NCBI GenBank assembly: GCA_015064725.1
Contig: SVRQ01000001.1
Location: 62,001-126,000, forward strand
Origin: Oscillospiraceae bacterium
GTDB taxonomy: Bacteria; Bacillota; Clostridia; Oscillospirales; CAG-272
Length of the DNA stretch: 64,000 nucleotides
Direction of reading: 5' to 3'
Part shown: one piece after another, positions 28,654-37,063 of the stretch
How positions within the stretch are numbered: the stretch's first letter is position 1
How the letters are laid out: every line of letters begins with the position of its first letter
Program-made: the position numbers and the translations under genes
Notes under the pieces: generated by a model
The model's database searches: none
The model's input: the letters and a program-made list of their open reading frames with translations, nothing else
What the model was told of the DNA's origin: nothing

Positions 28654-29562
28654 TTGAACAAAACTTCATATATATCCTCTTTCGGCAAAACGGAAAACGG
28701 CACGGATTTTGTCACGCTTTCGGGCGTACCGTATTTTTCCGCGGCGCAGACATTTGACTGCGGTCAATGCTTCCGCTTTGACGTTACGGAAGACGGCGTT
28801 TCGGGGGTTGCCTTCGGAAAGCTTATAAAAATAGAGCAGGACGGCGAAAACGTGACGATCATCGGCATTTCCGCGGACGAATACGAAGAAAAATTCGCCG
28901 CATACCTCGGACTTGACGAGGATTACGGCGAAATAAGAGATGACATCGGCGCACATTTCGGTGTGTACGGGGACGTTATATATAAAGCGATGGAATGCGC
29001 GAACGGCATCCGCATTCTGCGCCAGGACCCATGGGAAGCGCTTGCATCTTTCATCATTTCCCAGAACAACAACATTCCGCGCATAAAAAAGATAATAGAA
29101 AATATGTCCGCAGGACTTGGAGAGCCTTTCGTCGGATTTGACGGCGCAACTTATTACTCCTTCCCCACGGCGCGCGCCGTGCTGGACGCAGGCGCAGAGG
29201 GGCTTGCCCCTTTCAAAATGGGCTTTCGCGCGCGTTATCTTTTGGATGCGGCACAAAAATACCTTTCGGGCGAGGTGGATTTTTGCAAAGTTTTCACCGC
29301 CGCACCCGAGGAAGCCGAAACCGCACTTCTATCCATCTGCGGCGTGGGCAAAAAGGTTGCCGCCTGCACGCTTCTTTTCGGCTTTCACAAGCTGGAGTTT
29401 TTCCCCGTTGACGTTTGGATAAAGCGCGTGCTGGAAAAATATTATCCGGGCGGCATAGACCTCTGTGCGCTCGGTGCATATGCCGGCGTAGCACAGCAAT
29501 ATTTATTTTACTATGAACGATACATAGCCGCAAAAAGCGGCGGAGAGGAAGATAAAAAATGA
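28654..29562 (+). CDS. ogg: 8-oxoguanine DNA glycosylase/DNA-(apurinic) lyase family (TTG start)
   Basis: TFDCGQCFRF, DPWEALASFIISQNNNIPRIKKII, CGVGKKVAACTLLFGF...FPVDVWIKRVL (HhH-GPD). Confidence 0.92.
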   Translation: MNKTSYISSFGKTENGTDFVTLSGVPYFSAAQTFDCGQCFRFDVTEDGVSGVAFGKLIKIEQDGENVTIIGISADEYEEKFAAYLGLDEDYGEIRDDIGAHFGVYGDVIYKAMECANGIRILRQDPWEALASFIISQNNNIPRIKKIIENMSAGLGEPFVGFDGATYYSFPTARAVLDAGAEGLAPFKMGFRARYLLDAAQKYLSGEVDFCKVFTAAPEEAETALLSICGVGKKVAACTLLFGFHKLEFFPVDVWIKRVLEKYYPGGIDLCALGAYAGVAQQYLFYYERYIAAKSGGEEDKK

Positions 29563-30209
29563 TCCTTAGACCCAAGGAAACAACGATCGCATACCGTTGC
29601 CCCGCCTGCGGCAAATCCGTCATCAGTGTGACAGGCGTTTTCGCCCTTTCGGGTGACCTCATCAAGCTCAAATGCGACTGCGGTGCAAGCGAGCTTACAA
29701 TTAAAAACGAGGATGCGAACAAGGTACGCATAACGGTCCCCTGCCTTTTCTGCGCGCGTCCGCACGCCTACGTCGTGTCCAAAGACGTCCTCCTTGGCAG
29801 AGAGTGCTTTGCTTTCTCCTGCAAATATGCAGGGGCGGACGTATGCTTCTCCGGCACGAAAGGCGCCGTACTCAAAGCGCTTGAGGACTCCAACGCGGAG
29901 ATAGCTTCCCTCATCGACGATACGGAGCTTGCCCACATCTACGAGGGCAACGAAACGGAAAACGAGCACCTCTATAACGACGAGCACGTGCGTGATATGA
30001 TACTTTTCGTACTCGGCGACCTTTGCGAGGAAAAAAAGATAGAGTGCGACTGCGGTATGGGAGAGGGCGATTTCCTCGTTGAAAACGACATCGGAACGGT
30101 TCGCATCTCCTGCAAAAAATGCGGCTGCGAGCGCACGTTCTTCTGCCGCGAATGTATGGAAACGCGCCTGCTCCTCGACGCGGCACAGATAAAGCTTATA
30201 AAAGAGTAA
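29559..30209 (+). CDS. Zn-ribbon-rich protein of unknown function
   Basis: CPACGKS, CDCGAS, CLFCARPH, CKKCGCER; 4-nt overlap with ogg. Confidence 0.7.
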   Translation: MILRPKETTIAYRCPACGKSVISVTGVFALSGDLIKLKCDCGASELTIKNEDANKVRITVPCLFCARPHAYVVSKDVLLGRECFAFSCKYAGADVCFSGTKGAVLKALEDSNAEIASLIDDTELAHIYEGNETENEHLYNDEHVRDMILFVLGDLCEEKKIECDCGMGEGDFLVENDIGTVRISCKKCGCERTFFCRECMETRLLLDAAQIKLIKE

Positions 30210-30278
30210 AAGAATTTGCAAAAAGGACGAAGAATTGTAAAAATTCCTCGTCCTTTTTTGCGTTATAAAATCAATATA

Positions 30279-31262
30279 TCAATTTGTTTGTGCTTTCGTT
30301 AAATTGCCATCAATGCAGTACACAGTATATTCTCCCGTATTTGCGTCCCAATCACTGTCCTTTTGTATAGCTACCCATTCCTCTTTTGTACCATCGAAAT
30401 TGATAGCCGAAAGAGCTGTACATCCGCTGAATGTACCCGAATATATCTTCCTTAAGCTTTTAGGCATATCAACACTTACAAGGCTTTCGCACCCGTGAAA
30501 AGCATAACTTCCAATACTTATAACTCCGTAAGGTATCTCTATTTTTTCAAGATTTACACAATATTCAAATGCACGATTCATCATAAGAGACAAGCCTTCG
30601 GGAATAAATACTCTTTCAAGACTATCACAATGTTGAAACGCCATCGCCCCTATTTTTCTGGCACCTGACGGAATAATTACGCTTTCAAGCTTTGTGCATT
30701 TTAAAAATGCGGAATTACCTATGCTTATTACGCCCTCGGGAATAACAACGCAGGTTATGGTATCGCAATTTTTGAAAGCTCCGTTATTTATTCCCGTTAC
30801 GGGCAGACCGTAATAATAGCGCGGGATAATTATTTTCGAATCCGTGCACCTTCCGATGCCGTCAGCAGAATAGCCCTCATTGTTATATATGTATATCAAG
30901 CCCGCGGAGTCGGGATACAGAGTTTTTGTCTCCAGTACTTCTCCACAGAATTCGCACAGCTGATGAAGCACTCCTTTTTCCGTTTCGGCGGCTCCCTCCG
31001 CAGCTACCCAATCCCCCTCCTTGTGTCCCGTAGCCTCGATTGGAAAAAGCTCAAATTCACCGCATTCGCAAGCAACAGACCGATATCCGTCCTCCATACA
31101 GGTCGGAAAACGTGTCAACCATTCTTTCCATTCGTGCGTATGGGCTTCCGCCGTATTCGCCGTTGTACTGCCCACAGCATCCTCCGCGCAAGAGGAAAGC
31201 ATCATCGCGCAAGCGATGAAAAGAGAGCAAGATAAAATTATATTTTTGAGTATATTTTTCAC
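30279..31262 (-). CDS. Leucine-rich repeat (BspA-like) lipoprotein
   Basis: Repeats GVISIGNSAFLKCTKLESVIIPSGARKIGAMAFQHCDSLERVFIPEG; lipobox MMLSSCAED; GTG start 31262 with aGGAGG. Confidence 0.88.
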   Translation of the reverse strand: MKNILKNIILSCSLFIACAMMLSSCAEDAVGSTTANTAEAHTHEWKEWLTRFPTCMEDGYRSVACECGEFELFPIEATGHKEGDWVAAEGAAETEKGVLHQLCEFCGEVLETKTLYPDSAGLIYIYNNEGYSADGIGRCTDSKIIIPRYYYGLPVTGINNGAFKNCDTITCVVIPEGVISIGNSAFLKCTKLESVIIPSGARKIGAMAFQHCDSLERVFIPEGLSLMMNRAFEYCVNLEKIEIPYGVISIGSYAFHGCESLVSVDMPKSLRKIYSGTFSGCTALSAINFDGTKEEWVAIQKDSDWDANTGEYTVYCIDGNLTKAQTN

Positions 31263-31318
31263 GGCAAAATCCTCCTTGTAAAAGTTCGGTAAAAATATTT
31301 TTATCACAAGATTTTGGC

Positions 31319-31642
31319 TTATTCTGTTTCAAATTGCTCGATCAGCCAAGGAATATCGTTCGTTAAAGTTGCATATACCACTCCAAGGTCAACATTACCG
31401 TAATCGTGAACTATACGATTTCGCAAGCCCGAAATATCCGTCCAAGGAATTTCATCGTGCTCCATTTTATAGGCATCGCTAAGTTTCTTTGAGGTTTCCT
31501 GTATCTGTATCAAGCGGAACAACATAGAGTCCAAAAGAACCTCTTCTGCCTCAAGGGCTTGACGTGACACACCCTCCATATGATTTACAATAAACCGAAG
31601 ATCGGTCAAAATTTTTTGAATATAATAGTTGTCATTTTTCAT
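31319..31642 (-). CDS. hepT: HepT-like HEPN toxin (DUF86)
   Basis: RNRIVHDY = Rx4HxY motif; pairs with MNT gene, 11-nt overlap. Confidence 0.88.
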   Translation of the reverse strand: MKNDNYYIQKILTDLRFIVNHMEGVSRQALEAEEVLLDSMLFRLIQIQETSKKLSDAYKMEHDEIPWTDISGLRNRIVHDYGNVDLGVVYATLTNDIPWLIEQFETE

Positions 31643-32108
31643 ATACCTTGATACCGTCCTTTAAAATTTCGTCAAGCAATTCGCGGTTGCCAAGAAGCTG
31701 GTTCAGATCCAAAAGATCAACCTTTTTACACAACCTATTTCGCAGACGTTCGGCAATTCCGTAAAAACGCAGACCCGTAACGCCCGTAGATACCAAAAGA
31801 TCAACGTCGCTTTGTTCCGTCGGATTCCCCTTGGCATATGAACCAAAAAGAATGCAATATTCTATCTCATATTCTTTAAATACATCTTTGCACGCAGCTC
31901 GAATATCTTCTATAGAGAGAAGTCCGTGTTCTTCATCAACTGCAACGTATTTTTCAAGCTCCTCCATCATAAAACGATATTTCAAAGTATCGACTTTACT
32001 TTCATCGTTCTCATATTCTTTATAAGAACGCAAAGAAACCCCTAAAATTTTACACGCCTGCTGCTGTGTTAATTTTTTGGATATACGCAAAGCTTTTAAT
32101 GCGGACAT
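31632..32108 (-). CDS. mntA: XRE-type HTH fused to MNT-family nucleotidyltransferase antitoxin
   Basis: N-term ISKKLTQQQACKILGVSLRSYKEYEN HTH; GSYAKGNPTEQSDVDLLV = GSx10DxD. Confidence 0.88.
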   Translation of the reverse strand: MSALKALRISKKLTQQQACKILGVSLRSYKEYENDESKVDTLKYRFMMEELEKYVAVDEEHGLLSIEDIRAACKDVFKEYEIEYCILFGSYAKGNPTEQSDVDLLVSTGVTGLRFYGIAERLRNRLCKKVDLLDLNQLLGNRELLDEILKDGIKVYEK

Positions 32109-32145
32109 ACAATCATCTCCTTCCGCTTATATCATAACACATTTT

Positions 32146-32217
32146 GCACTTTCTCGTCAACACAAAAGTGCAAAATGTGCACTTTTCTTTTTTGCTAAGG
32201 TGCAAATCTTGCACTTT
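32146..32217 (-). promoter_or_regulatory. Putative operator repeats of the HEPN/MNT operon
   Basis: AAAAGTGC-7nt-GCACTTTT (32164-32186), AAGGTGC-7nt-GCACTTT (32197-32217), half-site GCACTTT (32146-32152). Confidence 0.7.
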
Positions 32218-32332
32218 TTTACATTTAATATTGCCAAGCATACCCACACAAAAGAAAAAACGCCGTTTACGACGTTTTTTCTTTGCCTTTCGGCAACTAT
32301 ATTATGGAGAAATGGAAAAACCTGTAGACATT

Positions 32333-33721
32333 TTAAGCGTTGGGATTAAACTCCACAAACGTAAGGCTTACCGTAAGCTCTTCGCAGTTGCGAAGGTAGA
32401 AATTGAGGTTTGAGGTCTTGCCAGCATTCTCGTTGGGGCGGTAAACCGTAAACTCTACAGTGTCACCGATGGAGTATGCCGTAAGCATCTTTTTGAGCGT
32501 GCTGAATGAATCGACCGTCTGTCCGTTGATGGCATAGATTATATCGCCCGCTTTAAGACCGGCGAGCTGTGCGCTGCCGCCCTCCGTAACGGCGGAGATC
32601 ACGTTCACACCGCTGTACTTATATCCGCCGAGCTCGATATAATTCTGAACCTGAACGCCAAGACGCGCAACGCCCGTAACGTAGCCGTATTCACGAAGAT
32701 CGTTTACGCAGCGCAGCACCGTGGACATAGGGATGGCAAAGCCGATATTGTCTATGGAAGCACCAGCAGAGGTAGTTCCGGAAAGCTTCGCGTTGACGAT
32801 GCCGACAAGCTGACCCGCCGTGTTGAAAAGACCGCCGCCGGAGTTACCGTTGTTTACAGCCGCGTCTATCTGAACGAGCGTCATAGTTTCATATGTGTTG
32901 GAGAAAGTGACCTCTCTTTCGGGTGCGCTGACGTAGCCGCTTGTAAGAGTGAAGCCATTGCCAAGCGCATTGCCCACAACGATTATCTGCTCGCCGTAGT
33001 TAAGTCCGTCCTCGCAAATTTCAACGGAGGTGCAATCGTCCTTTTCTATCTTGATAACGGAAACGTCAAGGCTTTCGTCGCCGTAGATATATTTTGCGGG
33101 AAGCTCCTCGCCGGAAAAGAGCGTTACCGTCACGCTCTGTGCATCCGCGCCGACAACGTGATAATTCGTGATGATATAGCCGTCCTTGGTGTATATAACG
33201 CCGGAGCCGGAGCCCGTGCCCGTGCTTGTCGTTACCTTGATAAGAACGCTTGCGTTAAGGCATTTTTCCGCAACGGATTCTATCTTTCCCTCCGTTGCAG
33301 AGGAAACCTCGCCCGTGATACCGGGGGCTGTGGCTGTTGTTGCCGCTGTTGTTTGCTTCTGTTCCGTTGTTGCTTCCGTTTGTTCCGTACCCGTATCGGA
33401 GCCGCTTGTAGCAGCCGCGTCCGTTGTGGTCGTTTGTGCGCCGTAGCCGCCGAGCGCGATCTTGCCGCCGCCCATCGTATATCCTATAAGCAGCGTTCCT
33501 ATTATCACTACCGCGCAAAGCAGCAGCGCGGGGATAAGTCCGCCTTTTTTATTCTTGTTTCCGCCGTTCGACGGTCCGTAGGGGTTATTGTAAGAGCCCA
33601 TTCCGCCGTTTTCGGTATAATTATAACCTGTGTCGCCATTTCCGCCTTTTGCGCCGCCGTCATTGCCGCCGACGTTTTCTTCCGGCGTTTCGTTTTTGTT
33701 TTCTTCATCAAAAGACCACAT
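32333..33721 (-). CDS. HtrA/DegP-like membrane-anchored serine protease with PDZ domain
   Basis: GSGVIYTKDGYIITNYHVV (His), DVSVIKI (Asp), NNGNSGGGLFN (Ser), PDZ C-term. Confidence 0.93.
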   Translation of the reverse strand: MWSFDEENKNETPEENVGGNDGGAKGGNGDTGYNYTENGGMGSYNNPYGPSNGGNKNKKGGLIPALLLCAVVIIGTLLIGYTMGGGKIALGGYGAQTTTTDAAATSGSDTGTEQTEATTEQKQTTAATTATAPGITGEVSSATEGKIESVAEKCLNASVLIKVTTSTGTGSGSGVIYTKDGYIITNYHVVGADAQSVTVTLFSGEELPAKYIYGDESLDVSVIKIEKDDCTSVEICEDGLNYGEQIIVVGNALGNGFTLTSGYVSAPEREVTFSNTYETMTLVQIDAAVNNGNSGGGLFNTAGQLVGIVNAKLSGTTSAGASIDNIGFAIPMSTVLRCVNDLREYGYVTGVARLGVQVQNYIELGGYKYSGVNVISAVTEGGSAQLAGLKAGDIIYAINGQTVDSFSTLKKMLTAYSIGDTVEFTVYRPNENAGKTSNLNFYLRNCEELTVSLTFVEFNPNA

Positions 33722-34003
33722 AGAATATATCTCCTTAATTGTTTATTTTTCTACACTGTTCACATTATACCGTCATTTTGTTACAAATGTGTGAATTCAA
33801 AGTTTATTTCGTGTAAACATATCCATAAATATCAGTAAGAATTTTTCCCTAAGTGCAAACAAACGATTTTATTTATAAACCTTATGAATTCATAGTTTCC
33901 CTTGAATCAGACAAAAAAATGAAGTATAATATAACCAAGGACGCATTTTTGCGCGTTACGTAACTATTATATACTTTATTTTAAAAAAATAAAAGGGGAT
34001 TTT

Positions 34004-34600
34004 ATGAATAAATCCAAATTTTCCGTGTTTAAAAAAATACCCTCTGTCACCACACCGCGTCTGATAATGCGAAAAATGCTGCCATCCGACAGCGAAGATA
34101 TGTTCGAATATGCAAAAAATCCCGCCGTCACGCGCTATCTGCTTTGGGAGGAGCACGTAAACAAAAAATTTACGCACAGCTATCTTAAATTTATACAGTC
34201 GCAGTATGCCGCGGGCAACTTTTACGATTGGGCGCTGACACTTGCCGAAAGCGGAAAAATGATCGGGACCTGCGGCTTTTCCTCCTTTGACGAAAGCAAC
34301 AACGCGGCGGAGGTGGGTTACGTTCTCTCCCCGGACTATTGGAGGCAGGGGATAGCAACGGAGGCTCTTTTTCGCGTGATGCGCTTCGGCTTCGAGGAGC
34401 TGGAGCTTCACAGGATATATGCGCGCATTATGGAGGGCAACACCGCAAGCGAGGCAGTCGCACGCAAGTGCGGTATGCGGCACGAAGCGACCCTTTGCAA
34501 GGCTCTGCTTGTAAAAGGAGAGTACAGGACGATAAAGATATACGCCGTGCTCCGGGAGGAATTTCAGAAGCTTTCATTTTCTTTTGAAACCGAAAGCTAA
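34004..34600 (+). CDS. GNAT N-acetyltransferase (RimJ/RimL type)
   Basis: TPRLIMRKMLPSDSEDMFEYA; EVGYVLSPDYWRQGIATEAL; ARKCGMRHEA. Confidence 0.92.
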   Translation: MNKSKFSVFKKIPSVTTPRLIMRKMLPSDSEDMFEYAKNPAVTRYLLWEEHVNKKFTHSYLKFIQSQYAAGNFYDWALTLAESGKMIGTCGFSSFDESNNAAEVGYVLSPDYWRQGIATEALFRVMRFGFEELELHRIYARIMEGNTASEAVARKCGMRHEATLCKALLVKGEYRTIKIYAVLREEFQKLSFSFETES

Positions 34601-34737
34601 AACGCAAAGTGTTTTGAATTCTCTTTTCAGCACATCATCCACCGCAAAGCGGTCTCCCTTCCCCTCAAGGGGAAGGCACCGAGGTGCTGAAACACGCTGT
34701 GTTTTAACGCCTTTTTCATATTTTTAGGCGAATAAAG

Positions 34738-34767
34738 TTGACAATCGCGCGCGAAATAATATATAAT
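34738..34767 (+). promoter_or_regulatory. Promoter upstream of yicC-remA-gmk block
   Basis: TTGACA 34738-34743, 18 nt, TATAAT 34762-34767. Confidence 0.8.
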
Positions 34768-34847
34768 ATAATTATTAACTATATCCTTTTGAGAACGATA
34801 CAAAAAAACGATCGGCGCAGACGCGCCGCAGGCGAAAGGAAAATCTT

Positions 34848-35732
34848 ATGATAAGAAGTATGACAGCATTCGGTCGCGCAACCGGAAAAGCCCCGGGGCG
34901 CGATATTATTGTAGAAATAAAATCCGTTAACAACCGCTTCTTCGATTGTTCGGTAAAGCTTCCCCGCATCTTCGCTTTCCTTGAAGAAAAGGTTAAAAAA
35001 CGCCTCTCGGAACGCGGCATCTCCCGCGGCAAAGTTGATGTTTTCATCACCATCGACGTGACCGACACGGCAGGGCTCGAGGTAGCCATCGACAAAACGT
35101 ATGCGAAAAGCTACATAGAAGCACTTAAAAATCTTTCCGAAGAGTTCGGTCTTCCCTGCGACATCACGACGATGCGCGTGGCGCAGAACCGCGATATCTT
35201 CGCCGTAAAACGCGCCGAAGAGGACGCGGAAGCGGAATGGCAGGCTCTTCTTCCCACGCTTGACGAAGCACTCGACGCATTTATCGCGGCAAGAAACCGC
35301 GAGGGCGAAAATATGCGCCGCGACATCTGCGCGAAAAAAGCACGCGTTATGGAGCTTGCGGCAATGATCCCTCCCCTTTCCAAAGCGGACAAGGAAAATC
35401 AATACTTGAAAATGAAGGAGCGTATCCTGGAGCTTGTGGGAGATGCGGCAACGCTCGACGAAAGCAAGCTTATAACGGAATGTGCCGTTTTCGCAGACAA
35501 GATAGCAGTGGACGAAGAAACGGTGCGCCTCGCTTCCCATTTTGAAGCTTTCGACAATATTCTGGAGGCAAACGAGCCCGTCGGCAGAAAGTTAGACTTC
35601 CTGCTCCAGGAGATAAACCGTGAAACCAACACCATCGGCTCCAAGGCGTGCGATCTTGAGATAGCCCGTATAGTTGTCGAAATGAAATCCGAGCTTGAAA
35701 AGATACGAGAGCAGATACAGAACATCGAATAA
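34848..35732 (+). CDS. YicC/YloC family endoribonuclease
   Basis: [13 protein letters not shown]...[12 protein letters not shown]-term [16 protein letters not shown]. Confidence 0.93.
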   Translation: MIRSMTAFGRATGKAPGRDIIVEIKSVNNRFFDCSVKLPRIFAFLEEKVKKRLSERGISRGKVDVFITIDVTDTAGLEVAIDKTYAKSYIEALKNLSEEFGLPCDITTMRVAQNRDIFAVKRAEEDAEAEWQALLPTLDEALDAFIAARNREGENMRRDICAKKARVMELAAMIPPLSKADKENQYLKMKERILELVGDAATLDESKLITECAVFADKIAVDEETVRLASHFEAFDNILEANEPVGRKLDFLLQEINRETNTIGSKACDLEIARIVVEMKSELEKIREQIQNIE

Positions 35733-35752
35733 GCTCACAAGAAAGGTTTAAT

Positions 35753-36028
35753 ATGAAATTTATAAATATCGGTTTTGGTAATATGGTTGCTTCCCACAGG
35801 GTCGTAACGCTCGCAAGCCCCGATTCCGCGCCCATCAAAAGACTTATACAGGACGCGAAGGACGCGGGCAGAGTTATCGACGTTTCCTGCGGCAGACGAA
35901 CAAGATCCGTAATAGTTACGGATTCGGAACACGTTATCCTTTCCGCCATCCAGCCCGAAACTATCGCCGTACGCCTTAACGGTCAGAGCGATGACGCAGA
36001 CGATGAAGCGGAATCCACGGAGGAATAA
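35753..36028 (+). CDS. remA: RemA-like regulatory protein (DUF370)
   Basis: [36 protein letters not shown]. Confidence 0.92.
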   Translation: MKFINIGFGNMVASHRVVTLASPDSAPIKRLIQDAKDAGRVIDVSCGRRTRSVIVTDSEHVILSAIQPETIAVRLNGQSDDADDEAESTEE

Positions 36029-36032
36029 ATCT

Positions 36033-36638
36033 ATGAATAAAAAAGGTTTGCTTTTTGTAATTTCCGGCCCTGCGGGCACGGGAAAAGGTACGGTGGTAAA
36101 GCACCTGCTTGAAACGGGAGAGTTCTTCTTCTCCGTTTCCGCCACGACACGCGCACCGCGTGACGGCGAGGTTCACGCTATAAACTATTACTTTATCACC
36201 AAAGAAGAATTCGAAAAGAGAATAGCCGCAGGCGAAATGCTTGAATACGCACAATACGTCGGCAACTATTACGGCACGCCCAAAAGCGCCGTTGAAGAAG
36301 CGCTTGACGCAGGCAAAAACGTAATTCTCGAAATCGAAACGCAGGGTGCTTTGCAGATACGAAAAATTATGCCCGAAGCGATCCTCATCCTCATCCTCGC
36401 GCCCGATATAGAAACGCTTGAAGCGCGCCTTGTCGGCAGAGGCACGGAAAGCGCAGACATCGTTGCAAAGCGTATGGCAGAAGCGCGCCGCGAGGTAACG
36501 CTTATCGATAAATACGATTACGTCGTTATCAATGAGGACGGAAAGAGCGAAGAAGCAGCAAAAGACATACTCGGTATAGCAAAAGCGGAAAAAATGCGCG
36601 CTTCCCGCAATACAGAGCTTAAAGAAAAATTTATTTGA
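36033..36638 (+). CDS. gmk: Guanylate kinase
   Basis: LLFVISGPAGTGKGTVVKHL, SATTRAPRDGEVHAINYYFIT; start M at 36033. Confidence 0.96.
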   Translation: MNKKGLLFVISGPAGTGKGTVVKHLLETGEFFFSVSATTRAPRDGEVHAINYYFITKEEFEKRIAAGEMLEYAQYVGNYYGTPKSAVEEALDAGKNVILEIETQGALQIRKIMPEAILILILAPDIETLEARLVGRGTESADIVAKRMAEARREVTLIDKYDYVVINEDGKSEEAAKDILGIAKAEKMRASRNTELKEKFI

Positions 36639-36710
36639 TCGGCGGAAAATATATTTTTTCCGCACAAACAACTTAACATATATACATTTACTTATCGGAG
36701 GTACACCACT

Positions 36711-37061
36711 ATGATGATAAAACCGTCTATCGACCAGCTTACACACGGCGGAGAGATCAACCGCTATGAACTCGTTATCGCAACTTCCAAGGTTGCGCGC
36801 GCTATCACGGACGATTACTGCGAACAGCGCGAAAAAGCAGAAAGTATGATCCGCGACGGACAGACGGACAAGAGCCTTGCTTCCCTTATCAAGGGCAATA
36901 TCCGCGATAAAAAGGCAGTTGAAAACGCAGTTCAGGCTCTTGCGGCGGGCGAATACGAAATTATCGTTCCCGCAAACACCGAAGAAAAAACAGAAACAGC
37001 GGATACCGCAGAAGAAAGCGCTCCCGTTTCCGAAGAAGCCGCAAACGAAGAGATCGGCTGA
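36711..37061 (+). CDS. rpoZ: RNA polymerase omega subunit
   Basis: YELVIATSKVARAITDDY, size, gmk-priA context. Confidence 0.9.
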   Translation: MMIKPSIDQLTHGGEINRYELVIATSKVARAITDDYCEQREKAESMIRDGQTDKSLASLIKGNIRDKKAVENAVQALAAGEYEIIVPANTEEKTETADTAEESAPVSEEAANEEIG

Positions 37062-37063
37062 TA

